This document shows positions 22,655-30,603 of a DNA stretch of 56,800 nt, in pieces. Numbering within the stretch: position 1 is the first letter of the stretch; every line of letters begins with the position of its first letter. Location: positions 1 to 56,800 of the forward strand of contig JBDROU010000056.1 of the NCBI GenBank assembly GCA_043809745.1, given 5' to 3'. The stretch comes from JBDROU01 sp043809745 [NCBI: bacterium]. Its GTDB lineage: Bacteria > Elusimicrobiota > JBDRMW01. Under the pieces are notes generated by a model that saw nothing but the letters and a program-made list of their open reading frames with translations, made no database searches and had not been told where the DNA came from. A program made the translations under genes and the position numbers.

Positions 22655-23392
22655 ATGAAGCGTATAAATAGATCGTTTGTTTTATTCTTATTGATTTGCC
22701 TGCTGTTAAATGCTTATCCAAATAAAGCGGCTTCTCTTGCGCCTCCTTCTATTAACTCCATTAAAATGCAAACTTCCATAAGAATAGAATCATTGGATGA
22801 ATTAGAAAGCGTTATCTCAGACTTAAACGGTTTGTCCGGAGGTATTATTATACCCAATGGCGATAACTGGTTATGGGAGCAAGTTATTAAATTATCGAAA
22901 AGCATCTCAAAAATTATATTAGATGCATATAAAAAACAAACATCTGTTCAGTTAAATGAATCTGCAATTAAAAAAATGCAGGAAGACTTAGAAATATTAA
23001 TCTATGAACCCGTCTTTAACTCCATTGCCTGGGTTGTTAAGAATAAAAGGAGCGATATTAAACTTAAATGGAATGTGACCGGTGATATTTTAAGCATTCA
23101 GGTAACCGATGAAGGAACCGAAAAATTCAGTTTAGATTCACCCAGCCCAAAAGAAAAGGTCTATGACGCATCCGGTGAAAATTTTATTGCCGGACTGGGC
23201 ATGGGGCTATCAAGACTTAAAAAGATTTCTGACAAGATAACAGTAATACCAATCATGGAAGACGGAATACAAACCGGCAATGCATTGAAGTTAAAAATAA
23301 ATTTAGCCAAGTATACTTTAACTGAACAAGACAATTTAACTACCCGGGCAGCGATCCCTCGGAATCAGCCCGGCTTAAGCAGGTCCCAATAG
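22655..23392 (+). CDS. Exported GHKL-ATPase-like domain protein with SLAPPS motif
   Basis: A 245-residue protein. The signal peptide (F-V-L-F-L-L-I-C-L-L-L-N-A-Y) is followed at once by A-A-S-L-A-P-P-S, the same motif as in the giant TPR protein. The rest looks like a histidine-kinase-type ATP-binding fold: an N-box-like E-P-V-F-N-S-I-A-W, a G1-like V-T-D-E-G-T and a G2-like G-L-G-M-G-L-S-R-L-K-K-I, followed by L-K-L-K-I-N-L. No HisKA or membrane sensor domain is present. An ATP-binding fold outside the cytoplasm would be unusual, so it may be catalytically dead or the signal may act as an anchor. Its role is unknown. Confidence 0.6.
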   Translation: MKRINRSFVLFLLICLLLNAYPNKAASLAPPSINSIKMQTSIRIESLDELESVISDLNGLSGGIIIPNGDNWLWEQVIKLSKSISKIILDAYKKQTSVQLNESAIKKMQEDLEILIYEPVFNSIAWVVKNKRSDIKLKWNVTGDILSIQVTDEGTEKFSLDSPSPKEKVYDASGENFIAGLGMGLSRLKKISDKITVIPIMEDGIQTGNALKLKINLAKYTLTEQDNLTTRAAIPRNQPGLSRSQ

Positions 23393-23402
23393 AATAAAAA
23401 AC

Positions 23403-23445
23403 TTTACAAGAATTTTACTTGATTTTAACATTTGTTTGTTAGAAT
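23403..23445 (+). promoter_or_regulatory. Phased operator and -10 of the first ChaN/TraB-like gene
   Basis: TTTACA (23403-23408), TTTACT (23414-23419) and TTAACA (23425-23430) at exact 11-base spacing, then TAGAAT (23440-23445) nine bases further on. The layout is identical to the box at 22604 and close to the one at 9240-9283. Here, in contrast, the -10 is about 110 bases from the start codon, so this transcript has a leader. Confidence 0.6.
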
Positions 23446-23462
23446 ATTTTCATAAAATATTA

Positions 23463-23546
23463 AAGATTGATTTTTCCGTTTTTGCAAACTAGAATATTAC
23501 AGTAGGAGTAGTCCAATCTTGGAACTTCAAATTTTGCAAAAAGGAG
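23463..23546 (+). promoter_or_regulatory. 5' leader with mutually exclusive pairings next to the ribosome binding site
   Basis: AAGATTG (23463-23469) can pair with CAATCTT (23514-23520), and TTTTTGCAAA (23479-23488) can pair with TTTGCAAAAA (23533-23542). The two helices interleave, so they compete or form a pseudoknot. The second would occlude the first bases of the ribosome binding site (AAGGAG, 23541-23546) of the gene at 23556. This is consistent with a translational switch. No known riboswitch class was recognised. Confidence 0.4.
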
Positions 23547-23555
23547 AAAGGAAAC

Positions 23556-25364
23556 ATGAAGCAAACATCCATTAAATTAATCGTTATTGTTATCGCCGGG
23601 TTATTTTTGCTTTCCTTATTAAAGGGAAGCGCGGATTCTCAAAGCTTTTGGGAGAGGCGTCAAAAATCTCAGGAAGATTTAAGAAAAAAGAGCCTCGGTA
23701 AGGATTCGGAAGAAAAACCAGGGACAGAGACAGCTGTTCCTAAGGCAGAAGAAAAAGCTCCTTCAGCCGTAACCGGATTAGATGAGGAGGAAGATTTTCT
23801 TCTATTCCCGGAGCTGGACGAGGAAGAGGGAGAAGCTTTCGAACCAACCCCCTTTCCTTTATTAATAGATCCGCTGGACGATTTAGGCAACAAAAACATT
23901 ACAAAAATAGCTGATAAAGATACGGTAATAAATCCTGATGATATTAAAGTAAACGACGCATACGGAAGCATAAAAACCGTATTCGTCGCAAAAGACTGGA
24001 AAGACAAACCATTCATAATACATATACAGGATGCTCATGTAAACTACGACGCTCAGGTAAGCATAGCCCACCTGGTAGAAGAACTGCTTGAAAATTACGG
24101 CATCAATGTTGTTTGCGTTGAAGGCGGAATAGCAGATGATCAAAATCTTAATCAATTTCGCTTAAGCGGCCCCAGAGCTAACAGGATAGAAGTTGCCAAA
24201 AAGTATTTGAAAAATGGGGAATTCAGCGGGGTGGAATATCTTTACGGAGTTACCGGTTATCCCCTGCTGACAAGGGGCATTGAAGAAGAAAAGGTATATT
24301 TAGACCAGATGGATGCTTACCATGAGATAGACTCTATCAGACAAAAAGCCAGGGATTACATGGATTCGTTAAAGACTAATATTGATAACCTTAAAAGCGC
24401 CATATTCAGCAAAGAACTGAATGAGCTGGAAACAAACAGGAGCAACTACATTGCCGATAAAATGAGCTTGACTGATTACACCAAATTTTTAAGCGAGAAA
24501 ACTAAGGATTTGGATATCGAAGTTAAAGACAAGTTTTCTAATCTAGCGCATTTGATGGAAACGGTTGAGATGGAAGATCAGATTGATTTCCCCGGTGTTG
24601 ATGTGGAAAGAGGCAAATTGATTGATACTCTTAATAAAAGCTTAAAAAAATCCCAATCAGATGAGCTAAATGATAAGCTGATTCAATTCAGGACCGGAGA
24701 TATTAAAGCAAGCGAGTTCTATACTTATCTTTCTTCCTTAAATAAAGGCGATCTCTCAAAGGATTATCCAAATTTAGCGCTTTACACAAAATACATAACC
24801 ACTTTTGACAAGATAGACACCTATAAGCTATTCAAAGAGATTGATGATCTGGAAAAGGAAGTCAAGGCTAAACTCTACGAAAACAAAGATCAGGAACAAC
24901 TGGACAAAATCTCAACAGATTTCGCCATATTAAGAGAATTCATAGAGCTGGGGCTTACACCCGACGAGTATTCATATTACAGAGATAACGAATCCGAAAT
25001 TACACCTGATAACTGGATCCCTTTTATAAAGAAGAAATCCAAAGAGCATAAGCTGAAAAAATCTATACCTGGGAATAAGGCAGCGGTTGATAAGATAATA
25101 CCCAAACTGCAAAACTTTTACAAAATAGCAATCCTTAGAGATAAAGTTTTAGTTGAACGCACGCTGGCTCAAATAAACAACTCAAAATCGAAAATCGCCA
25201 TAATGGTTGCAGGCGGATTTCATACCCCGAGAATTACAGGTATAATGCGCACACTGGGCGTATCCTATGTAGTAATTGCGCCTAAAATCACTAATCCGAC
25301 CGAACCGGGTTTATACGATAAGGTTCTCAAAGAACAAAAGGAATACAGAGAACAAGGGAGGTAA
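23556..25364 (+). CDS. Exported ChaN/TraB-like (Tiki-superfamily-like) protein, paralogue 1
   Basis: A 602-residue protein with an N-terminal signal/anchor (L-I-V-I-V-I-A-G-L-F-L-L-S-L-L) and then Q-S-F-W-E-R-R at about residues 29-35. An acidic low-complexity linker (residues 75-95) follows. The conserved domain begins with I-I-H-I-Q-D-A-H (154-161) and V-V-C-V-E-G-G (185-191), and closes with G-G-F-H-T-P near residue 553. The early His/Glu and late G-x-x-H pattern is that of the ChaN/TraB/Tiki family; active chemistry is not proven. About 300 residues of coiled, charged helices are inserted between the two halves. A good AAGGAG ribosome binding site precedes the ATG. It is paralogous to the gene at 26714. 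Confidence 0.65.
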   Translation: MKQTSIKLIVIVIAGLFLLSLLKGSADSQSFWERRQKSQEDLRKKSLGKDSEEKPGTETAVPKAEEKAPSAVTGLDEEEDFLLFPELDEEEGEAFEPTPFPLLIDPLDDLGNKNITKIADKDTVINPDDIKVNDAYGSIKTVFVAKDWKDKPFIIHIQDAHVNYDAQVSIAHLVEELLENYGINVVCVEGGIADDQNLNQFRLSGPRANRIEVAKKYLKNGEFSGVEYLYGVTGYPLLTRGIEEEKVYLDQMDAYHEIDSIRQKARDYMDSLKTNIDNLKSAIFSKELNELETNRSNYIADKMSLTDYTKFLSEKTKDLDIEVKDKFSNLAHLMETVEMEDQIDFPGVDVERGKLIDTLNKSLKKSQSDELNDKLIQFRTGDIKASEFYTYLSSLNKGDLSKDYPNLALYTKYITTFDKIDTYKLFKEIDDLEKEVKAKLYENKDQEQLDKISTDFAILREFIELGLTPDEYSYYRDNESEITPDNWIPFIKKKSKEHKLKKSIPGNKAAVDKIIPKLQNFYKIAILRDKVLVERTLAQINNSKSKIAIMVAGGFHTPRITGIMRTLGVSYVVIAPKITNPTEPGLYDKVLKEQKEYREQGR

Positions 25365-25377
25365 ACAATCACCGTAA

Positions 25378-25442
25378 GGCTGATAGCCTGTTTAATGCAG
25401 TAACAAAAATTATTGAAATGTAAAAAAAAAGGCTATCCAGCC
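25378..25442. repeat. Inverted repeat in the gap before the exported unknown gene
   Basis: GGCTGATAGCC (25378-25388) pairs with GGCTATCCAGCC (25431-25442) with one bulged base, around a ~42-base AT-rich loop containing an A9 run. The second arm ends 14 bases before the AAAGGAGAG ribosome binding site of the next gene. The loop is too long for a typical intrinsic terminator. It may protect or regulate the mRNA between the two genes. Confidence 0.45.
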
Positions 25443-25473
25443 AATAATTATTTTGAAAGGAGAGATTAAAAAG

Positions 25474-26601
25474 ATGAAGAAACTATTAATTATGTTAGTG
25501 GCAGTTTTTATGGTATTCGGCGTTATACGGATATCATCCGCGAACGCAGCTGCTAAAGGCGGCGCAAATGACGTAGGCACTGGTGTAAAGGCATCCGGAG
25601 AAACAGAAAGTAAAGATCCGATTACACCTGATAAAGGATGGTATAATCTTGAAAAAAACCATCGGGCAATAAAAGACGCAGAGGCAGCTTACACCAACAA
25701 AGATAAAACAGCAAACGCAGTAGTTCAAGCAGAAATAGATGAAAAGGCAAATAATATCAAAGGAACCATAGAAAATTTAGTTGGAATCTTAAATTTGACG
25801 CCTTCTTATAAAACAGATGAAGTAGAACTATTTGCAACTAATAGCGTCCTTGATAAAGATTCAAACCAACCTGCAGCCGCAATAGGTAATGGTAAAACTG
25901 TAATTAACGCTGGTGAATGGCAGACAATGAATCAGAGCATTAAGGGCCTTACTTTGGTAGCTCATGAGATAATAGCAGCTATGGGATTTGCACACGAGCA
26001 ATCTCGTATGGTCGAATCCATAATTCTTGCAATACACGGACAAAACGCTATGTTAACAGATGCAGACAACAATCGAATTGTCGTGACAGATTCAGAAGGA
26101 AAACCACAGCTGCCTGAATTAACAAAAGTTAATATTTTTGTAGAGGCATCTAAAGGCAATGAGGCTTTAATTCAATCTGTTAAAGCTCTCGGTATTACTA
26201 ACCTAAAACTTTACGTTGAAACACCTGTGGGGGTTACTGCTAATGATATAGTGATTGGTACACAAAAACCTGCTGGAACGAATAATTTTGTACGTTTAGG
26301 TGCGCCAGTTGCGGGAGAACTTGAAGATATAATATTGCCGCTTACAACTGCTTTTGAAGCAGTAAGACTTGCTTCATTGCTTAATAGCGTAGGTCAAAAT
26401 TCACCACAATTACAGGAAGCTTTAGCACAACATGCTTTAGCTCTCGGTGTACCTAATATAGATGCTAGCAATGCACAAAACTTTGCTAAACAACTCTTAG
26501 CAGGACAGGCAACTATTCATCTTGTACCTCAGGCTGGTATAAACGACAAAAATTATCTTGCATTACTGGAATCAGCCAGTAGAGCTTGGCAGGGTTTATA
26601 A
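25474..26601 (+). CDS. Exported protein of unknown function with a degenerate astacin-like motif
   Basis: A 375-residue protein. ATG 25474 is chosen because AAAGGAGAG lies about 10 bases upstream and the product opens with a classical signal peptide (K-K-L-L-I-M-L-V-A-V-F-M-V-F-G-V … S-S-A-N-A-A-A). The frame also runs up to a TTG at 25453. Residues 164-178 read H-E-I-I-A-A-M-G-F-A-H-E-Q-S-R, which resembles the astacin zinc motif HExxHxxGxxHEQSR except that the second His is Ala. The C-terminal half is rich in Ala, Leu and Gln. I cannot assign a function. It lies between two paralogous ChaN/TraB-like genes. Confidence 0.65.
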   Translation: MKKLLIMLVAVFMVFGVIRISSANAAAKGGANDVGTGVKASGETESKDPITPDKGWYNLEKNHRAIKDAEAAYTNKDKTANAVVQAEIDEKANNIKGTIENLVGILNLTPSYKTDEVELFATNSVLDKDSNQPAAAIGNGKTVINAGEWQTMNQSIKGLTLVAHEIIAAMGFAHEQSRMVESIILAIHGQNAMLTDADNNRIVVTDSEGKPQLPELTKVNIFVEASKGNEALIQSVKALGITNLKLYVETPVGVTANDIVIGTQKPAGTNNFVRLGAPVAGELEDIILPLTTAFEAVRLASLLNSVGQNSPQLQEALAQHALALGVPNIDASNAQNFAKQLLAGQATIHLVPQAGINDKNYLALLESASRAWQGL

Positions 26602-26643
26602 GCTGATATAGCAATATCAACTTGTAGCAGTTATATGTCGGAA

Positions 26644-26696
26644 TTTTAGGCTAGCGGGAAACTTAGAAGTTTTCTGCTAGCCTATTTAGCCTAAAA
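26644..26696 (+). terminator. Stem-loop terminator-like structure with two overlapping palindromes
   Basis: AGGCTAGC … GCTAGCCT (26648-26682) forms a 16-17 bp stem with a 3-base loop, allowing G-U pairs. TTTTAGGCT (26644-26652) can instead pair with AGCCTAAAA (26688-26696). It lies 42 bases after the stop codon of the exported protein gene. The T-tract is weak on the plus strand and stronger on the minus strand. It probably ends the upstream transcript, although the alternative pairing also allows a switch. Confidence 0.5.
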
Positions 26697-26713
26697 ACAG
26701 TATAATTTTACCC

Positions 26714-28393
26714 ATGAGGAGAATATCCCAACTATTATTATTAGCTGTTTTCTTACTGGTTTCTGCATTTTCTTTTGGGTATACGCAAAATCTCTGGGAA
26801 AAGAGAAAGAAAGCTTCCGACAAAAACAAGGGCATAATCTCATCTGAAGTAAAAAAGAAAAAGAAGAAAGAAAAAGCTTCCGAAACAAGTGAATATTCTT
26901 CCGAACTTGGCAACAGGAAAGTAAATAAAAAAGCGGATGAGTATACTTTCTATAACCCAAATTCCATATTCATACCCGTTAAATACGGAGAAGTAACCGA
27001 AATATTCAACTCAAACCCGGTCCCGGCGAACCCGTCAAAAAAGCTTATCATCAATATTCAGGACATTCACTGCCATTACGAAGCCCAAAAAAATATTGCT
27101 CACATTTTAGAGGAGATGATAGTTAATTACGGGGTTATACTGATATTAGTCGAAGGCAACTCCAAAGACGCCAGTTTAGCCCACTTAAGAAGCCAGGCGG
27201 ACAGGGCCAGTAGGATAGAGGTAGCTGAAGATTATCTGACAAGGGGCATGATATCAGGAGAGGAGTATCTGGATCTAATTTCCAACTATGAGTTTAAGCC
27301 TTTAGGAATAGAAGACAAAGAACTCTACCTAAAGAATTTAGACAGTTTTCTCGCTATAGACAAGTTTAAAGCTAAAGCCATAGCTCTGTTAAAGGACCTG
27401 GACCTTATATGCAGTAACCTGAAACCCAAAGTATTCAGCAAACAGCTTTTGGAACTGAATGAAAATAAGGAAAAAATGGAAGCCGAAGAGCTGGACTTCG
27501 AAGAATACTGCACATATCTGCTTGAAGCTGCGGAGAAAAACAGATGCGAACTCGGACTAAAAAAGCCTAATTTTGAAATAGTCCTCAAGACTATGAAATT
27601 AGCCGAGGAAATAAACTTTGATACTGTAAACAAGGAAAGAGATTTTTTAGTGGATGAATTAAGCAAAGAGCTTGAAAAAGCCCCTATGACCGAACTCCTC
27701 AATAAAGCGCTCCTCTTTAAGAACGATGAGATAAAACAAAGCGTATTTTACAACTATTTCCAAAGCCTTCTTGTAAATAAAAAGGATTGGAAATCGCGTT
27801 TCCCCGAACTTGCAAAATACATACATTACACAAATCTGCACGATACAATAGACATAATTGAGTTATTTATTGAGCTTGAAAATGTAGAAAACGCAATAAA
27901 AGAAAAAATCTACAAAAACGATGATGAAAGAAAACTAGACAAAATTTCACATGATGCTACTATACTTTCGGAAATCATAACCCTTGAATCCGCACCGTAC
28001 AGATACGAATACTTCTTAAAAAATGAATCTAATTTTTATGTAAAAGACTGGGTGTCTTTTTTGCAAAGACTTTCTGAAAAATACAAGCTTAAAAAAGATG
28101 TCCCCACAAACTCATCGGTAGTAGATGATAATTTAGCGGAAGTAAAGAATTTTTACAGTTTGGCTTACCAGAGAGACTCCGTTTTCATAAACAAGACCAA
28201 AAATCATCTTTCAGACACTAAACAAAATACCGCGGTTATGATAACCGGAGGGTTCCATTCAAAACACATTACCCAGCTTTTCAAAAATGAAGGCTTCTCC
28301 TATATGATTATCTCCCCAAAAATAACCACACCTGTGGATCAGGCTTTATATGAGGCTGTTTTAAAGTACAAATCACAGCTAATTCAGCGTTAG
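26714..28393 (+). CDS. Exported ChaN/TraB-like protein, paralogue 2
   Basis: A 559-residue paralogue of the protein at 23556. It has a signal peptide (L-L-L-L-A-V-F-L-L-V-S-A-F-S-F-G) and Q-N-L-W-E-K-R at residues 25-31, mirroring Q-S-F-W-E-R-R in the other copy. A Lys-rich linker follows (K-K-K-K-K-E-K-A). The core motifs are I-N-I-Q-D-I-H-C-H-Y-E-A-Q, L-V-E-G-N and I-T-G-G-F-H-S-K-H near the C-terminus. A perfect TATAAT at 26701-26706 lies only seven bases before the ATG, and no ribosome binding site is seen, so the mRNA may be leaderless. Confidence 0.65.
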   Translation: MRRISQLLLLAVFLLVSAFSFGYTQNLWEKRKKASDKNKGIISSEVKKKKKKEKASETSEYSSELGNRKVNKKADEYTFYNPNSIFIPVKYGEVTEIFNSNPVPANPSKKLIINIQDIHCHYEAQKNIAHILEEMIVNYGVILILVEGNSKDASLAHLRSQADRASRIEVAEDYLTRGMISGEEYLDLISNYEFKPLGIEDKELYLKNLDSFLAIDKFKAKAIALLKDLDLICSNLKPKVFSKQLLELNENKEKMEAEELDFEEYCTYLLEAAEKNRCELGLKKPNFEIVLKTMKLAEEINFDTVNKERDFLVDELSKELEKAPMTELLNKALLFKNDEIKQSVFYNYFQSLLVNKKDWKSRFPELAKYIHYTNLHDTIDIIELFIELENVENAIKEKIYKNDDERKLDKISHDATILSEIITLESAPYRYEYFLKNESNFYVKDWVSFLQRLSEKYKLKKDVPTNSSVVDDNLAEVKNFYSLAYQRDSVFINKTKNHLSDTKQNTAVMITGGFHSKHITQLFKNEGFSYMIISPKITTPVDQALYEAVLKYKSQLIQR

Positions 28394-28413
28394 TTAAGTA
28401 AAAAATATATCTA

Positions 28414-28442
28414 TTGAAAAAATAGGCTTCTCACATTAGACT
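28414..28442 (+). promoter_or_regulatory. Promoter of the sensor kinase-LysM pair
   Basis: TTGAAA (28414-28419), a 17-base spacer and TAGACT (28437-28442). The ATG of the kinase (28450) is seven bases after the -10 and lacks a Shine-Dalgarno, again consistent with leaderless transcription. Confidence 0.5.
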
Positions 28443-28449
28443 TACATTG

Positions 28450-30603
28450 ATGATAAAGAAGCCAAAAATCAAACTATTTTATAAGTTCGGAATAATTATG
28501 GTGCTGCTTGCTACAATCCCGGTAGCTGTGGTTAGCTGGCGTACATATTCTATAAACCAGAATGGTATGCAGTCTGTAATTCTGGAACTCCATACCAAAA
28601 TGGTTACCTCCCTGGCCGATAAAATTAATACCCATATTCAGCAAATTGACCGGCAAATACAATTTATTATGAGGAATCTTACCACCCCCGGCAGGGATGA
28701 AATATTTCTTTCGCTTGTTGATTCAAATCCGGATTACTTATCTATTTCAATCGTAAAAAAGGACGGTAAAGAACAAAAGAAATATCTGGTAGGAGAAGGC
28801 AAACTTCAGGATATCAGCTCCAATCCCACATTTAAGCAATTCTGGGAATATCAGAAAATTAAGAAGAATAATAATAAATCTGCCATCAGCCCAGTATATT
28901 TTAGGGATGAAAAACCAACAATTGACATATTCTACCCTGTAAACGACAATTTTACTTTGTATATAGTTCTCAACTTAACTAATATATGGGATGAAGTTAT
29001 TAGAATGGGTTCAGGCAAGACCGGCCGTACATTTTTAGTGGACAGTGAAGGCAGGATTATAGCTCATCCGAACGAGGAATTAGCTTTTAATAAGAAAGAT
29101 GTAAGCAATCTGCCGATAGTTGAGGCAGTATTAAGGGAGAACTCTGTTGGATCCAGCGAATATATTAACGAAGCGGGAGCAACGCTTGTAGGAGCCTATG
29201 CGCCTGTAACAAATCTTAAATGGGGCGTTATAACCGAACAGAACAAGAGCGAGGCATTTTTATCTGTATACAAGATGAGGAAGCAGGCTGTATTATTTAC
29301 CGTTTTAAGTATACTGCTGGCATCACTTATAGCATTTATGCTCGCGCGGAATCTTACTCAGCCGATATCCAATCTAATACAGGCTGCAAAGAGGGTGGCA
29401 AACAGCGACTTTTCGGCTAAAGTTCAAGTTGCGACCGCTGATGAGATGATGGATCTTGTAGAGACATTCAATTTTATGACCGGCAAACTCAAAGAATACT
29501 CGGATATCCAATTGGACAAGATAATTGAAGAAAAAACCAAAACTGAGGCTATCATTTTTTCAATTGATGACGGGCTCATAATGACCGATCACCAGGGCCA
29601 TATACAGTTAATAAATTCACAGGCTATGAATTTATTTAATATTAATAAAGATGAAGTAAAAGCGCTGCAGCATAAATCAATTTTAGACATAATACATGAT
29701 GACAAAATCAGCGACCAGGTTCGAGAGGTATTGAATAATCCGCATGAAGAGTTTTTTAAAGAAATATATATAACACGTGAGACCGCCAATCAATTCTACA
29801 AGACTTCCGCCAGCAAGGTCACATCGCTCAAAGGAGAAGATCTGGGCATTGTTACTGTATTCCATAACATAACATTAGAAAAAGAGCTGGACCAAATTAA
29901 GAACGACTTCTTACATTCAATAACCCATGACTTAAGAAACCCGATGACATCCATACGCGGTTTTGTAAAATTCTTGATAGACGGGATTGGCGGCCCGATA
30001 AATGAGCAGCAAAGCAAGATGCTGCAAACAGTCGACCGGGCTTCAGCGCGTCTGCTGAATATGATAAATGATATATTGGATATTGCTAAAATAGAATCGA
30101 AAAAATTCGAAATAGAGCTGGTTCCGTTGGACATCAAAGAATTGGCATTGCACGCTCAGGAAATTTACCGCCCCCAAATAGAAAAAAAGAATATAGATTT
30201 TCAATTGGATTTCCCTGAAAATTATCCAACAATAATGGCTGACCATAACTTAATCGACCGGGTAATACAAAACCTTACCAGCAACGCTATAAAATTTTCG
30301 CCTGAAACAGAAGGCAAGATTACTATAAAATTAATGGATGAAGAAAAGCATCTTATCGTATCTGTAATTGATAACGGGCCGGGTATCCCTAAAGAGTACC
30401 TTGACAAGATATTCGACAAATTCCAGCAGGTGCAGGGCCAAAGAAAGGGCGGGACTGGATTAGGCCTTACAATATGCAAATTTATACTGGAAGCCCATAA
30501 AGGCAATATATGGGCGGAATCAGAATCGGAGAACGGATCCAGATTCATTTTTTATATTTCCAAGAATCTGACCAAAGATGAAAAGGGGCGTATAGTAACA
30601 TGA
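28450..30603 (+). CDS. Membrane sensor histidine kinase (Cache-HAMP-PAS-HisKA-HATPase)
   Basis: A 717-residue kinase; ATG 28450 is preferred over the TTG at 28447. The order is: first membrane helix (about 15-32), a periplasmic Cache-like domain (F-L-V-D-S-E-G-R-I-I-A-H-P-N), second helix (about 280-300), HAMP (N-L-T-Q-P-I-S-N-L), PAS (I-F-S-I-D-D-G-L-I-M-T-D), HisKA with phospho-acceptor His in H-S-I-T-H-D-L-R-N-P, then the ATPase boxes N-L-T-S-N-A-I-K-F, D-N-G-P-G-I-P and G-T-G-L-G-L-T-I. It overlaps the LysM/FecR-like gene by an ATGA, so the two are made together. The cognate regulator may be one of the receivers at 32054-33788, which is an inference from proximity. Confidence 0.9.
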   Translation: MIKKPKIKLFYKFGIIMVLLATIPVAVVSWRTYSINQNGMQSVILELHTKMVTSLADKINTHIQQIDRQIQFIMRNLTTPGRDEIFLSLVDSNPDYLSISIVKKDGKEQKKYLVGEGKLQDISSNPTFKQFWEYQKIKKNNNKSAISPVYFRDEKPTIDIFYPVNDNFTLYIVLNLTNIWDEVIRMGSGKTGRTFLVDSEGRIIAHPNEELAFNKKDVSNLPIVEAVLRENSVGSSEYINEAGATLVGAYAPVTNLKWGVITEQNKSEAFLSVYKMRKQAVLFTVLSILLASLIAFMLARNLTQPISNLIQAAKRVANSDFSAKVQVATADEMMDLVETFNFMTGKLKEYSDIQLDKIIEEKTKTEAIIFSIDDGLIMTDHQGHIQLINSQAMNLFNINKDEVKALQHKSILDIIHDDKISDQVREVLNNPHEEFFKEIYITRETANQFYKTSASKVTSLKGEDLGIVTVFHNITLEKELDQIKNDFLHSITHDLRNPMTSIRGFVKFLIDGIGGPINEQQSKMLQTVDRASARLLNMINDILDIAKIESKKFEIELVPLDIKELALHAQEIYRPQIEKKNIDFQLDFPENYPTIMADHNLIDRVIQNLTSNAIKFSPETEGKITIKLMDEEKHLIVSVIDNGPGIPKEYLDKIFDKFQQVQGQRKGGTGLGLTICKFILEAHKGNIWAESESENGSRFIFYISKNLTKDEKGRIVT

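Noticed and set aside
29700-29740. tRNA-like segment (GGTTCGAGAGG) inside the kinase gene
   Set aside because: It lies in coding sequence, and no cloverleaf arms could be drawn around it.
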